Assembly (NCBI RefSeq): GCF_018998565.1
Contig: NZ_JAHNZO010000005.1
Span: forward strand, 1 to 64,000
Origin: Paenibacillus oleatilyticus
GTDB lineage: Bacteria; Bacillota; Bacilli; Paenibacillales; NBRC-103111
Direction of reading: 5' to 3'
DNA length: 64,000 bases
Under the pieces are notes generated by a model. That model had not been told where the DNA came from. It searched no databases and worked only from the letters and a program-made list of their open reading frames with translations. Shown piece after piece: positions 1-8,270 of this stretch. Positions within the stretch are counted from its first letter, which is position 1; each line of letters begins with the position of its first letter. The translations under genes and the position numbers were made by a program.

Positions 1-129
1 TTCAGCATGAATAAAATCCTGCGAATGAGCGAGATAGAACGAGAAAACAGCATCATACTGAGGGAGGCGGACGTAAAACTCTTACGGGATATACCCCACC
101 TCTATTTCTCTGAGATTTTCTACCGATAG
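1..129 (+). CDS. 3' end of an unidentified reading frame cut by the window edge
   Basis: Frame 1 is open from the first base to a TAG at 127-129 and gives 42 residues ending in SEIFYR. I do not recognise the family. Its last third overlaps a stretch (about 88-142) that resembles the outer arm of the palindromic element at 33299-33513. The frame may therefore be the tail of a real gene into which such sequence was inserted, or not coding at all. A terminator follows 17 bp after the stop, which mildly favours a real transcript. Confidence 0.25.
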   Translation, partial: FSMNKILRMSEIERENSIILREADVKLLRDIPHLYFSEIFYR

Positions 130-142
130 GGTTTCTCAACAT
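88..142. repeat. Possible relic of the palindromic repeat element
   Basis: Between ATACCCCACCTC (near 90-101) and TTTCTCAACA (132-141) the spacing and several internal blocks match the right outer arm of the element at 33299-33513. In that element ACCCCACCTC and TTTCTCAACA lie about the same distance apart (51 against 49 bases). The left half of the palindrome is missing, so this is at best a degenerate half copy. Confidence 0.3.
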
Positions 143-146
143 TCTG

Positions 147-182
147 AACAAGGACGACCTTTTTAGGTGGTCCTTGTTTCCT
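147..182 (+). terminator. Rho-independent terminator
   Basis: AACAAGGACGACC pairs with GGTGGTCCTTGTT across a TTTTTA loop with one mismatch, followed by a T-rich tail. It would end transcription entering from the left edge. Confidence 0.6.
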
Positions 183-258
183 TTGTGCTTATCGTTTTAG
201 CGGTTGAAGCTTGTACCCAATGGCTAGTGACGAAATTTAACCGAAAGCTGGAAGAATG

Positions 259-290
259 AAAAAAAGCTACCGACAATGGCTGTCAGTAGC
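259..290 (-). terminator. Terminator of the cyd operon
   Basis: Read on the minus strand, GCTACTGACA and TGTCGGTAGC form a stem around GCCAT, followed by seven T. It lies 33 bp beyond the cydC stop and fits the end of the cydABDC transcript. Confidence 0.75.
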
Positions 291-322
291 AGCAGCTCAC
301 CGCCGTTTAAGGCGGGCTGGAA

Positions 323-2071
323 TTATAGAACCGGCTCGCCCGGCCGGTCCAGACGGTATAAATTGCGATAGCGCGGATAGCGCTCCATGAGTTCGGCATG
401 CGTGCCTCTCATTTCGACGCGGCCGTTTTCCATAAATATCATTTCGTCCATCTGCTCGGCCCCGACGAGATGGTGCGTAACCCAGATCAAGGATTTATCC
501 CGCAGCGTATCGAAAATCGTGGACAGCAAGTCCCGCTCCGTGCGGGGATCGAGTCCGACCGTCGGCTCGTCCAGCAGCACGACCGGGGTGTCCTGCAGCA
601 GGATGCGCGCAAGCGCGATCCGCTGGCGCTCGCCGCCCGAAAAGCGCTGCCCCGTTTCGTGCATGGGCGTCCGATAGCCTGCGGGCAGCGATTCGATCAG
701 GGCATCCAGCTTGACGAGCTTGGCTGCCAGGCGAATGTCCTCGTCCGAGGCTTCGGGCTTCCCGAGCCGGATGTTGTTCGCCACCGAAGTATCGAACAGG
801 TGCGGGCTCTGGTTCAAGACCGAGATGACGCCGGAGATGCCGTCGCCAAGCGAATGTGCCGGTATGCCGTTTACGGTAACTTGGCCTTCCGTAGGGACGA
901 GCGCCCCCTGAATGAGCTTCAGCAAGGTCGATTTGCCTGCGCCGCTGCGGCCAATGATCGCGATCTTCTTTCCTTGCGGAAGATCCAGAGATACGCGGTC
1001 GATTTCCCGGCGGCTCCCGGGCTCGTACTGATAGCACGCGTTATCGACTTGAAGATGCGCTGTCGTGCAGACCGCCGCTGCCTTACGGTCGTCTTGCACC
1101 GGGGCAGGGGCGCTGCCGGCCTGCTGGCCAATCTCCGACAACCGGTTCAGCGACTCCCGGTACTGCGGCAGCTTCTCCACGGCCTCCGAAAGGGGCAGGA
1201 ACACATCTGCCACCGGGAACACGACGAGCACGAAAGCGGCAATCAAGGTCGCGGCGATTCGCTGGTCGGCCGCTTGTTGGCCAGCCCAATAGATCATGGA
1301 GACGATCATGAGGCCGACCACCCCTTGGGCGATCGCATTTCTTCGCCGCGTCCAATCGCTCGTACGCCGCTCCAGTCGCGCCATTTCCGCTTCGTCGGCT
1401 TCGTAGCTTTGAATGAAGCTCACGGCTCTTCCGCTAACGACCCAGTCGTTCATCCCGAGCACCGCATCGGTCAGCTTCCGATACAGGCCGCCGCGCTGCC
1501 GCTTGATCAGCGTATGGTTCTTCCGCGTGACTGCTAAGGAAGCGACAGACAGCAAGAGACCGAGGATCAACAAATAAACGGCGGTCAGTAGCGCAAACCT
1601 TCCGTCGAAGCAGCCCAGCGCCGCAACCGACAACACGAACACGATGAAAGCGGCCGCGCCCGGAAATACGATGCGCAGATAAACGTTTTGCAGATGCTCG
1701 ATATCGTCGGCCAGCACGCCTAGCATGTCGCCCGTGCGGAAGCGTGAGCGGATGAACAGCGCCTGCGGTTCGAGGAGCCGGTACAGCCGGACGCGCAGGT
1801 GCGAGATCATGCGCAGAATCGTATCATGCCCGACGAGACGTTCGACATAGTGCACGACCGCCCGGCTTGTCCCGAAGGTTCGGACCAAGACGATGGGGAC
1901 GTAGACCATCAAGATGTTTTCCGGCCGCAGCGCCGACTTGGAGATGAGATAGCCGGAAGTGAACATCAGGGAAGCGGCGCACCCGGCCGTTAACGCCCCT
2001 AATGCCACAATCGCCGCGAACCGCCAGTAAAAGGCCCGCGACTCCGGGCGCAGCCAAGCTTCCCGCTTCAT
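323..2071 (-). CDS. cydC: Thiol reductant ABC exporter subunit CydC
   Basis: This 582-residue protein is an ABC half-transporter: six membrane helices in the first ~310 residues, then an ATPase domain with Walker A GRSGAGKST, signature FSGGERQRIALAR and Walker B VVLLDEPT. CydCD heterodimers in the cytoplasmic membrane act in glutathione/cysteine and haem homeostasis and are needed to assemble cytochrome bd. The start ATG overlaps the cydD stop (ATGA at 2071-2068), so the two are translationally coupled. It is last in cydABDC, followed by a good terminator. The C versus D assignment rests on gene order and on the CydC-like N-terminus; the two paralogues are easily swapped. Confidence 0.9.
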   Translation of the reverse strand: MKREAWLRPESRAFYWRFAAIVALGALTAGCAASLMFTSGYLISKSALRPENILMVYVPIVLVRTFGTSRAVVHYVERLVGHDTILRMISHLRVRLYRLLEPQALFIRSRFRTGDMLGVLADDIEHLQNVYLRIVFPGAAAFIVFVLSVAALGCFDGRFALLTAVYLLILGLLLSVASLAVTRKNHTLIKRQRGGLYRKLTDAVLGMNDWVVSGRAVSFIQSYEADEAEMARLERRTSDWTRRRNAIAQGVVGLMIVSMIYWAGQQAADQRIAATLIAAFVLVVFPVADVFLPLSEAVEKLPQYRESLNRLSEIGQQAGSAPAPVQDDRKAAAVCTTAHLQVDNACYQYEPGSRREIDRVSLDLPQGKKIAIIGRSGAGKSTLLKLIQGALVPTEGQVTVNGIPAHSLGDGISGVISVLNQSPHLFDTSVANNIRLGKPEASDEDIRLAAKLVKLDALIESLPAGYRTPMHETGQRFSGGERQRIALARILLQDTPVVLLDEPTVGLDPRTERDLLSTIFDTLRDKSLIWVTHHLVGAEQMDEMIFMENGRVEMRGTHAELMERYPRYRNLYRLDRPGEPVL

Positions 2072-3795
2072 GATATCCCCTCCCGCTGCGATGTGATCAA
2101 TTCATAGTAAATCCCTTTGTTCGCCAATAATTCCTCGTGCGTGCCGGTTTCGGCGACTCGCCCCTGATGCAGGACGATGATCCAGTCCATATCCGGCATC
2201 CAGTGCAAGCGGTGGGTCGCCAGAAACACCAGCTTATTCTCGAACAAAGAAAGCATCGTGTCTTTAACCTCGTACTCCGTCTCGATGTCCAGATGGGCGG
2301 TCGGCTCATCGAGCAGCATCACCGGCCGCCGGCTTAGAAAAGCGCGGGCCAGGGCGACGCGCTGCTCCTGCCCGCCGCTCAGCGGCCGTCCGCCATTGCC
2401 GACGATTTCCCCGCTGCCGCCCGGCAAACCGGCGACCAGTCCGGCAAGTCCGGCTGCGGCGATCGCGCGGTCGACTTCTTCCTGCGGCGCTTCCGGCGCG
2501 TAGAAGCGGACATTGTCCGCCAAGGAGCCGTGGAACAAATACGGATGCTGCGGAAAGTACGTCGTTTGGCTGAGCCAGGCCTCCGCATGCATAGAGCCAA
2601 CCTTGAACTCGTCAAGCTCAATAGTCCCGGCCGTCGGATGCAGAAAACCGCCCAGCACGTCGATCAGCGTCGATTTCCCTGCGCCGCTTTCGCCGACAAT
2701 GCCGATTTTCCGCAAGCCCCGGATGCGCACGGATACGTTTTGCAGCGATGGCGGTCCCTCCGGCTCATGCTGCACCTGAATCCGGGAAAGCGTCAGCTCG
2801 CTGTCGCTGCCCCAGATGTACGAAGCCGGAAGCTCGGGCGCGGCTTTTGCTCCGGACGGCCGATCCAGAATCGCCCGGATCGCCTCTCCGGCTTCTTTGC
2901 CGTTCAAGGTGGCATGGTAATCGGCCCCCGCCAAGCGGACGGGGAGGAAATACTCCGGCGCCAAAACAAGCACCGTGAGCCCCGTTACCAACATGAGGTC
3001 GCCGTTCACCAGCCGCAGCCCCAAACTGACGGCCACCGAGGCGACAGACAGCATGGCGAAGAAATCGAGCGCAAACGACGACAAGAACGCCACGCGCAGG
3101 GTGCGCATCGTCGCTGAGCGGTATTTGTCGCTCACCCGCCCGATCGTCTCGCTGTGCGAGCGGCTGCGGCCGAGCACCTTCAGCGTCTCCAGCCCGCGGA
3201 GTGAATCGACAAAATGATTCGACAAGACGCGGTAAGACTGCCACTGCTGCTGCATTTGCTTGCGCGCCGCGAGCCCGATCAAGATCATGAACGCGATGAG
3301 AATCGGCATCGTCACGAGCAAAATGACGCCTGATACGGCATCGAGCCAGAACACGTATGCCAGCACGACCGCAGGGGTCACCCCCGCGGAAGGCATGCGG
3401 GGAATCACCAGCTCCAGAAAAGTGCGGAACCGCGAGATGCCGTCCAGCACCAGCGTAACCAGATTTCCCGTGCCCTCCGTTTTGGCGAACCTGGGCCCGA
3501 GCTCGAACAGCTTCTCCATCAGTTGCTTGCGCAAGCTCGCGCCCGTCTTTTCGGCATAGCGATAGGCGATTTTCTGCTGGACGAGTCCCGTCGCCTGACG
3601 GAGCAGAAATGCGAGCAGAAACAGCAACGTGGTCCCTGTCAGCTCCTGCAGCGGCGTACCGGCGAACAGGGCGGAGACGACCTCCGCCAGCCATACCGCC
3701 TGACCCAGGATGGCGGCGCTCTGCACCAAAGTCAGCAAGGTCATGAGGACGAGAACCGGCTTGATTCCTTGATAACCGAGCAGCGCCTTTCCCAT
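2068..3795 (-). CDS. cydD: Thiol reductant ABC exporter subunit CydD
   Basis: This is the partner of CydC, 575 residues with an N-terminal transmembrane domain and a C-terminal ATPase (Walker A GESGAGKST, signature LSGGQEQRVALAR, Walker B VMLLDEPT). I take the ATG at 3795 (MGKALLGYQG) as the start. The frame runs further upstream, but that part lies inside cydB and is low-complexity Ser-rich sequence. The start is one base after the cydB stop and the end overlaps cydC by four bases, so the operon is tightly packed. The likely role is export of reductant for assembly of the bd oxidase encoded just upstream. Confidence 0.9.
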   Translation of the reverse strand: MGKALLGYQGIKPVLVLMTLLTLVQSAAILGQAVWLAEVVSALFAGTPLQELTGTTLLFLLAFLLRQATGLVQQKIAYRYAEKTGASLRKQLMEKLFELGPRFAKTEGTGNLVTLVLDGISRFRTFLELVIPRMPSAGVTPAVVLAYVFWLDAVSGVILLVTMPILIAFMILIGLAARKQMQQQWQSYRVLSNHFVDSLRGLETLKVLGRSRSHSETIGRVSDKYRSATMRTLRVAFLSSFALDFFAMLSVASVAVSLGLRLVNGDLMLVTGLTVLVLAPEYFLPVRLAGADYHATLNGKEAGEAIRAILDRPSGAKAAPELPASYIWGSDSELTLSRIQVQHEPEGPPSLQNVSVRIRGLRKIGIVGESGAGKSTLIDVLGGFLHPTAGTIELDEFKVGSMHAEAWLSQTTYFPQHPYLFHGSLADNVRFYAPEAPQEEVDRAIAAAGLAGLVAGLPGGSGEIVGNGGRPLSGGQEQRVALARAFLSRRPVMLLDEPTAHLDIETEYEVKDTMLSLFENKLVFLATHRLHWMPDMDWIIVLHQGRVAETGTHEELLANKGIYYELITSQREGIS

Positions 3796-3796
3796 G

Positions 3797-4813
3797 TTAG
3801 TACTCCAGATGCTGCTTTTCGTGCACGCGCTTGTGGAAGACGAAATAGCTCCAGATTTGATAGCCGAGCACGAAAGGAAGCAGGCCCAAAGCGACATACG
3901 TCATCACGGTTAGCGAATACGGACCGGAAGCGGCATTGTGGATCGTCAGGTTAAACGCGCTGTCGATAGAACTGATCATCACCCTTGGGAACAGTCCGAT
4001 GAACACGGAAACGATCGCCAGAGCGGTCACGGCTCCCGTCATGCCGAACGCCCAGCCGTCCTTCTTCTTGGCGTTAAAGGCACCAGCCAGTATGAAAGCG
4101 GCGACCCCGGCAACGGCCATGACCGTCAAAATGCTGCCGCGGACCTGGAATACGTCCGTCATCGCATAGGTCATCGCCCCAAATACCGCGAGCAGCCCCG
4201 CGAGCGGGATCAGCAGCCGGCCGCCAAGCGCGCGCGCCCGATCCTGCAAGTCTCCCGTCGTCCGCAGTGTCGTAAACATCAGGCCGTGCACGAGGCACAG
4301 CACCGTGACCGTCACTCCGCCGATGACGCTGTAGACGTTCACGATATCGAACAATCCGGCGCGCATTTCCATCTGTCCGTCGATCGGCAAGCCTTTCAGC
4401 AGGCAGGCGAAGACCACACCAAGCAGGAACGGAGGCAGCAAGCTGCCCATGAAGATGACGCCGTCCCAGGTCTGCTTCCAGCGCCGGCTGTCGACCTTGC
4501 CGCGAAACTCGAAGGCGACGCCCCGGCCGATCAAGGCCAGGAGAAGAACGACAAGCGGCGTGTTGAAGCCGCTGAACAGCGTGGCGTACCAGTTGGGGAA
4601 AGCCGCGAACATCGCGCCGCCCGCCGTCAGCAGCCAGACTTCGTTGGCGTCCCAGAACGGGCCGATCGAATTAATGAGTACGCGGCGCTGTCCGTCGGTT
4701 TTGCCCAGCAGCGACGCAGACATGCCCACCCCGAAATCGAAGCCCTCCAGAAAGAAGAAGCCGACAAACAAAACCGCTACAAGAATAAACCAAAGCTCAT
4801 TTAGAGAAAGCAT
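3797..4813 (-). CDS. cydB: Cytochrome bd ubiquinol oxidase subunit II
   Basis: This 338-residue membrane protein of the CydB family begins MLSLNELWFILVAVLFVGFFFLEGFDFGVG, in which the GFDFGVG block is characteristic. It has eight or nine hydrophobic segments and supports the haem-bearing CydA in the oxygen-reducing, energy-conserving bd oxidase. I prefer the ATG at 4813 to the upstream ATG at 4873 because it matches the family N-terminus. It overlaps the 3' end of cydA by 17 bases. The preceding in-frame extension lies within cydA and carries no family signature. Confidence 0.92.
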   Translation of the reverse strand: MLSLNELWFILVAVLFVGFFFLEGFDFGVGMSASLLGKTDGQRRVLINSIGPFWDANEVWLLTAGGAMFAAFPNWYATLFSGFNTPLVVLLLALIGRGVAFEFRGKVDSRRWKQTWDGVIFMGSLLPPFLLGVVFACLLKGLPIDGQMEMRAGLFDIVNVYSVIGGVTVTVLCLVHGLMFTTLRTTGDLQDRARALGGRLLIPLAGLLAVFGAMTYAMTDVFQVRGSILTVMAVAGVAAFILAGAFNAKKKDGWAFGMTGAVTALAIVSVFIGLFPRVMISSIDSAFNLTIHNAASGPYSLTVMTYVALGLLPFVLGYQIWSYFVFHKRVHEKQHLEY

Positions 4814-6206
4814 GTTGTCCCTCCCTGTCGAATGGATCGTCCGCATGCGCGATTTCGGCATGATCGACGGCATTCGGCCCTTTTTTGATCACCCGGATGA
4901 ATAAGTAGGCCATGACAATAGCGAGCACCGTATAGGCGGCAGTGAACGAGATCAGCGAGAACAGCACCTGCCCGGCGCTGACGCTCGGGGACACCCCGTC
5001 CTCGGTGCGCATAAGCCCGAATACGGCCCATGGCTGACGGCCAATCTCCGTCATAATCCAGCCCGCAGTATTGGCGATGAACGGCATGGAGATCCCCCAT
5101 ACCATCGCATGCAGGAACCATTTGCCCGCTTGCTCCAGCTTGTTGCGGGCTGCGAGATAGCAGCCGTACAGGGCCAGCAAAATCATGACCGAGCCGAAGG
5201 CTACCATGATGCGGAAGCTCCAGAACGTCGTGCGCACCGGCGGAATGTAGTTGCCCGGACCGTACTTTTGCTCGTACTCCGCTTGAAGGTTTTTCATTCC
5301 CGGCACGCTGCCGGAAAACTTGCTGTACGACAAATAGCTGAGCAGATACGGCACTTTGATTTCCATCGTATTTTGCTGCTTCACCGGATCGATGAACGCC
5401 GTGACCGTCCAGGGCGCTGGATCGCTGCTCGTCTCCCAGAGGCCTTCGCTGGCCGCCATTTTCATCGGCTGGGTGGCAACCAGGTACTGCGCCTGCTGGT
5501 GACCGAACAGCGCGACAGCGACGGAGGAGATCAAGGCGATCACGATCGCGAGTTGAAACGACTTTTTGAAGAAAGACACGTCTTGACGCTTCAGCAGCTT
5601 CCAGGCGCTGATCCCGGCCACCAAGAAGGAGCCGGTCAGAAAAGCGCCGAACACCGTATGCGGGAATTCCCACCACAGTTGGCCGTTCGTGATCAGAGCG
5701 AGGAAGTCGTTCATTTCCGCTCGCCCGTTATTGACCGCGAAGCCTACCGGACGCTGCATGAAGGAGTTGGCTGCGAGAATCCAGAACGCCGACAGCGTCG
5801 TGCCGATGGACACTAGCCAGATGCAGGCCAAGTGAACTTTCTTCGACAGCCGTTCCCATCCGAAGATCCATAAGCCGATAAACGTCGATTCCATGAAGAA
5901 CGCCAGCAAAGCCTCGATGGCCAGCGGAGCGCCGAAGACGTCCCCGACAAACCGCGAATAATTCGACCAGTTCATGCCGAATTGAAATTCCTGCAAAATT
6001 CCGGTGACCACGCCGACGGCGAAATTGATCAGAAACAATTTGCCCCAGAACTTGGCCATCCGTTTATATTCTTCCTGGCCTTTGACTACGTACATCGTCT
6101 CCATAATCGCAATCATCAGCGCTAATCCGATCGAGATGGGCACGAAAATAAAGTGAAAAATCGTCGTTGCGGAAAACTGTATGCGCGAGAGCATCACTAC
6201 ATCCAT
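4797..6206 (-). CDS. cydA: Cytochrome bd ubiquinol oxidase subunit I
   Basis: This 469-residue haem b595/b558/d subunit is about the usual length for the short Q-loop form found in Firmicutes. Visible hallmarks are the N-terminal RIQFSATTIFHFIF helix with the axial His, the conserved TEIGRQPW motif near residue 385, and about nine membrane helices. It oxidises quinol and reduces oxygen with high affinity. It is first in the operon. The start may be M1 or M5 (MLSRIQF), and an AGGAGAAAGGTGG-like region precedes both. An Fnr/CRP-type palindrome about 120 bp upstream suggests induction at low oxygen. Confidence 0.95.
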   Translation of the reverse strand: MDVVMLSRIQFSATTIFHFIFVPISIGLALMIAIMETMYVVKGQEEYKRMAKFWGKLFLINFAVGVVTGILQEFQFGMNWSNYSRFVGDVFGAPLAIEALLAFFMESTFIGLWIFGWERLSKKVHLACIWLVSIGTTLSAFWILAANSFMQRPVGFAVNNGRAEMNDFLALITNGQLWWEFPHTVFGAFLTGSFLVAGISAWKLLKRQDVSFFKKSFQLAIVIALISSVAVALFGHQQAQYLVATQPMKMAASEGLWETSSDPAPWTVTAFIDPVKQQNTMEIKVPYLLSYLSYSKFSGSVPGMKNLQAEYEQKYGPGNYIPPVRTTFWSFRIMVAFGSVMILLALYGCYLAARNKLEQAGKWFLHAMVWGISMPFIANTAGWIMTEIGRQPWAVFGLMRTEDGVSPSVSAGQVLFSLISFTAAYTVLAIVMAYLFIRVIKKGPNAVDHAEIAHADDPFDREGQHAFSK

Positions 6207-6291
6207 GGGATTCCTATTCCACCTTTCTCCTGAACCTGTTGTTTTGGCAAACCGTCACGGATCGTTGTGAGGATTGTCATGGTCTATCTCT

Positions 6292-6297
6292 ATTGTG
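6292..6297 (-). promoter_or_regulatory. Putative -10 of the cyd promoter (class II geometry)
   Basis: The minus-strand hexamer CACAAT (4 of 6 to consensus) lies where a -10 should be if the Fnr-like site at 6316-6337 is centred at -41.5, which puts the transcript start near 6285. No good -35 is present, as expected for an activated promoter. Inferred from spacing only. Confidence 0.4.
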
Positions 6298-6315
6298 AGG
6301 AAAGCTTGTCCCGGA

Positions 6316-6337
6316 ATATATGATCTAGATCACAGTG
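6316..6337. promoter_or_regulatory. Fnr/CRP-family binding site upstream of cydA
   Basis: A perfect 12-bp palindrome, TGATCTAGATCA, sits inside a 22-bp window that matches the classic CRP/FNR-family operator at 18 of 22 positions. One half site is perfect (TCACA) and the other has one change (TATGA). Bacillus Fnr uses the same TGTGA-N6-TCACA pattern. The position fits class II activation of cydA. Confidence 0.65.
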
Positions 6338-6410
6338 ATCCCGGGAATTCGTTTGTGAAAAATCGAACTTTTGAACTATTTTGGAACATTTCCCGATTCA
6401 TTTTCAGACA

Positions 6411-6419
6411 TGCTATAAT
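6411..6419 (+). promoter_or_regulatory. Extended -10 promoter of the mannoside two-component genes
   Basis: TGCTATAAT is a perfect extended -10 (TGnTATAAT), which explains the lack of a clear -35. It lies 43 bp before the kinase start codon. Confidence 0.6.
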
Positions 6420-6461
6420 TTAGGGATCGTAGCATAGGAACGGCAGCAGGGGGTGGGACGA

Positions 6462-8270
6462 ATGATTGGAAGCGTATACCGGAGATACATTAAAAACAAC
6501 TTGTTCATGAAGCTGCTGCTTTCGTTTGCCCTCATTACGATTCTGACCATCATCACGCTCTCGTACATGATGTATCACGTGATGTCGCAATCTGTCGTAC
6601 AGCGGGAGATGGACAACCAGAAGAAGGCGATGGAAAGCGTAAACGCGTTTTTGAGCGAAAAATACGAGTCGGTGCAATCGATGGTGCTTGGCGTATACCG
6701 CGATCCGAGGCTGGCTGCGGACATCTCGTATTTCCTGCAGCATGATTTTCGGGATTATATCGAGCACGGCTTGAACCGATATTATGAAGAAGATGTCGCT
6801 CCGTACGGCCTGTCCTATTTTGCCAACCGGCTTGAGGACGATCCGGATATCCGGAATCTGATGCTGTACAGCGGGGAGAAGCAGTCCTTGTATGTGTATA
6901 ACCGGCAAAAATCGGCGAAGCTTCATGTGACCAATGCCGTCCACTCGTATGTCCCGGACGCGATGGCGCTGGACAACAAGAACGTCTCCGTCCCGAATCC
7001 GTGGGTACGCAAGGAAATCGATCAATGGGACCCCCGGCTGTTTGCCGTCCGGGCGGTCATGAACGACAAAAATTCGCTGAAATATGTCGGGCAGCTTTTG
7101 ATTTATTTCGATTCCGACGGCATTTGGAAGTCGCTGGCCAGCTACAAAGAGACGCTCAAGGGGACCATTCTCGTGCTGACCCCGGACGGCAATGTGATTT
7201 TCGATTCCTCGGGCACGTATTACGGCAAGTCTTATCCTTATATGAACCAAATTCAGCAGGAGACGGGCATGCTGGAGCAGGAATCGTATATCACGACGCT
7301 GGCGCAAAACCAGGCGGGCTACGTCGTGGTCGGTACGATTCCGAAGCAGGAGATCGCGGCCGCTTCCCAAGGCTGGAGACGGACGATCATCATCGCCAGC
7401 GTGCTGGGCATTCTGATTGCTATTCTGTTTCCGTCGCTCGTCGTGATCAATTTCGCCAAGCGGACGAACAAAATTATCCGGTTCATGAAAAAGGTAGAGA
7501 CCGGAGACCTGACCTCGCGCATCATCGAGCCGAAGGAAGACGAGCTGGGCCAAATTTCCCGCAGCTTCAACGATATGCTGGACGAGCTGAACCGCTATAT
7601 CGAGCGGGTATATAAAGCGGAAATCCGGCAAAAGCATACGGAATTCGCCGCGCTTCAGGCGAGGGTCAATCCGCATTTTCTATATAATACGCTCGAAGTG
7701 ATCCGGATGCGGGCGATCTCCCAGGGCGCGCATGACGTGGGCGAGATGATCTTCAGCCTGTCGGCGCTGTTCCGCAACGTGGTGCAGCAGAAGGCCGTCT
7801 ATACGCTCAAGGACGAGCTGGAGGCGTGCCGTCTGTATTTGGAGCTGTTCCGTATCCGGTATAAAGATCGATTTACTTACGCCATCGAATGTGACCGGGA
7901 GCTGTATGGGATTCCCGTCGTCAAAATGTTCCTCCAGCCGATCATCGAAAACTACATCGTTCACGGCATTGAGGCGGACCGGGACGATAACCGCGCCATC
8001 ATCCGGTTCTCCCGGGAGAACGGGACGATTCGCGTCCGGGTGGAGGACAACGGCAGAGGGATCGAGCCGCAGCGGCTCGAGGAGATCAAGGAAGCGCTCG
8101 GAGCGCCGGAAGAGGTCGGCGGCTCGTTCGGACTGAGGGTCGTCTACGAGCGGCTTAAACTGCTGCATGGAAACAGGGCCGGGATGGAGCTGAAGAGCAA
8201 GCCCGGGGCCGGTACGACCGTGACCGTGTGGTTCCCGGAAAAGGAAGGAGCAGGAGAATCCGATGTATAG
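6462..8270 (+). CDS. YesM-type sensor histidine kinase
   Basis: This 602-residue membrane kinase has an N-terminal helix (residues ~15-40), an extracellular sensing region (~40-300), a second helix (~305-330), a HAMP linker (GDLTSRIIEPKEDELGQ), a His_kinase domain whose phosphoacceptor is H405 in VNPHFLYNTLE, and a HATPase domain with N- and G-boxes (EDNGRGIE, GGSFGLR). Members of this family sense sugars through an importer's binding protein. The ATG at 6462 follows an AGGGGGTGG site; a GTG three codons upstream is less well placed. It overlaps the regulator gene by eight bases, so they form one unit controlling the mannoside locus. Confidence 0.88.
   Translation: MIGSVYRRYIKNNLFMKLLLSFALITILTIITLSYMMYHVMSQSVVQREMDNQKKAMESVNAFLSEKYESVQSMVLGVYRDPRLAADISYFLQHDFRDYIEHGLNRYYEEDVAPYGLSYFANRLEDDPDIRNLMLYSGEKQSLYVYNRQKSAKLHVTNAVHSYVPDAMALDNKNVSVPNPWVRKEIDQWDPRLFAVRAVMNDKNSLKYVGQLLIYFDSDGIWKSLASYKETLKGTILVLTPDGNVIFDSSGTYYGKSYPYMNQIQQETGMLEQESYITTLAQNQAGYVVVGTIPKQEIAAASQGWRRTIIIASVLGILIAILFPSLVVINFAKRTNKIIRFMKKVETGDLTSRIIEPKEDELGQISRSFNDMLDELNRYIERVYKAEIRQKHTEFAALQARVNPHFLYNTLEVIRMRAISQGAHDVGEMIFSLSALFRNVVQQKAVYTLKDELEACRLYLELFRIRYKDRFTYAIECDRELYGIPVVKMFLQPIIENYIVHGIEADRDDNRAIIRFSRENGTIRVRVEDNGRGIEPQRLEEIKEALGAPEEVGGSFGLRVVYERLKLLHGNRAGMELKSKPGAGTTVTVWFPEKEGAGESDV

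Noticed and set aside
6240..6420. Rex operator in the cyd upstream region
   Set aside because: Several TTGTGA words occur but none has the inverted partner needed for the Rex palindrome; the Fnr-like site is a far better match.
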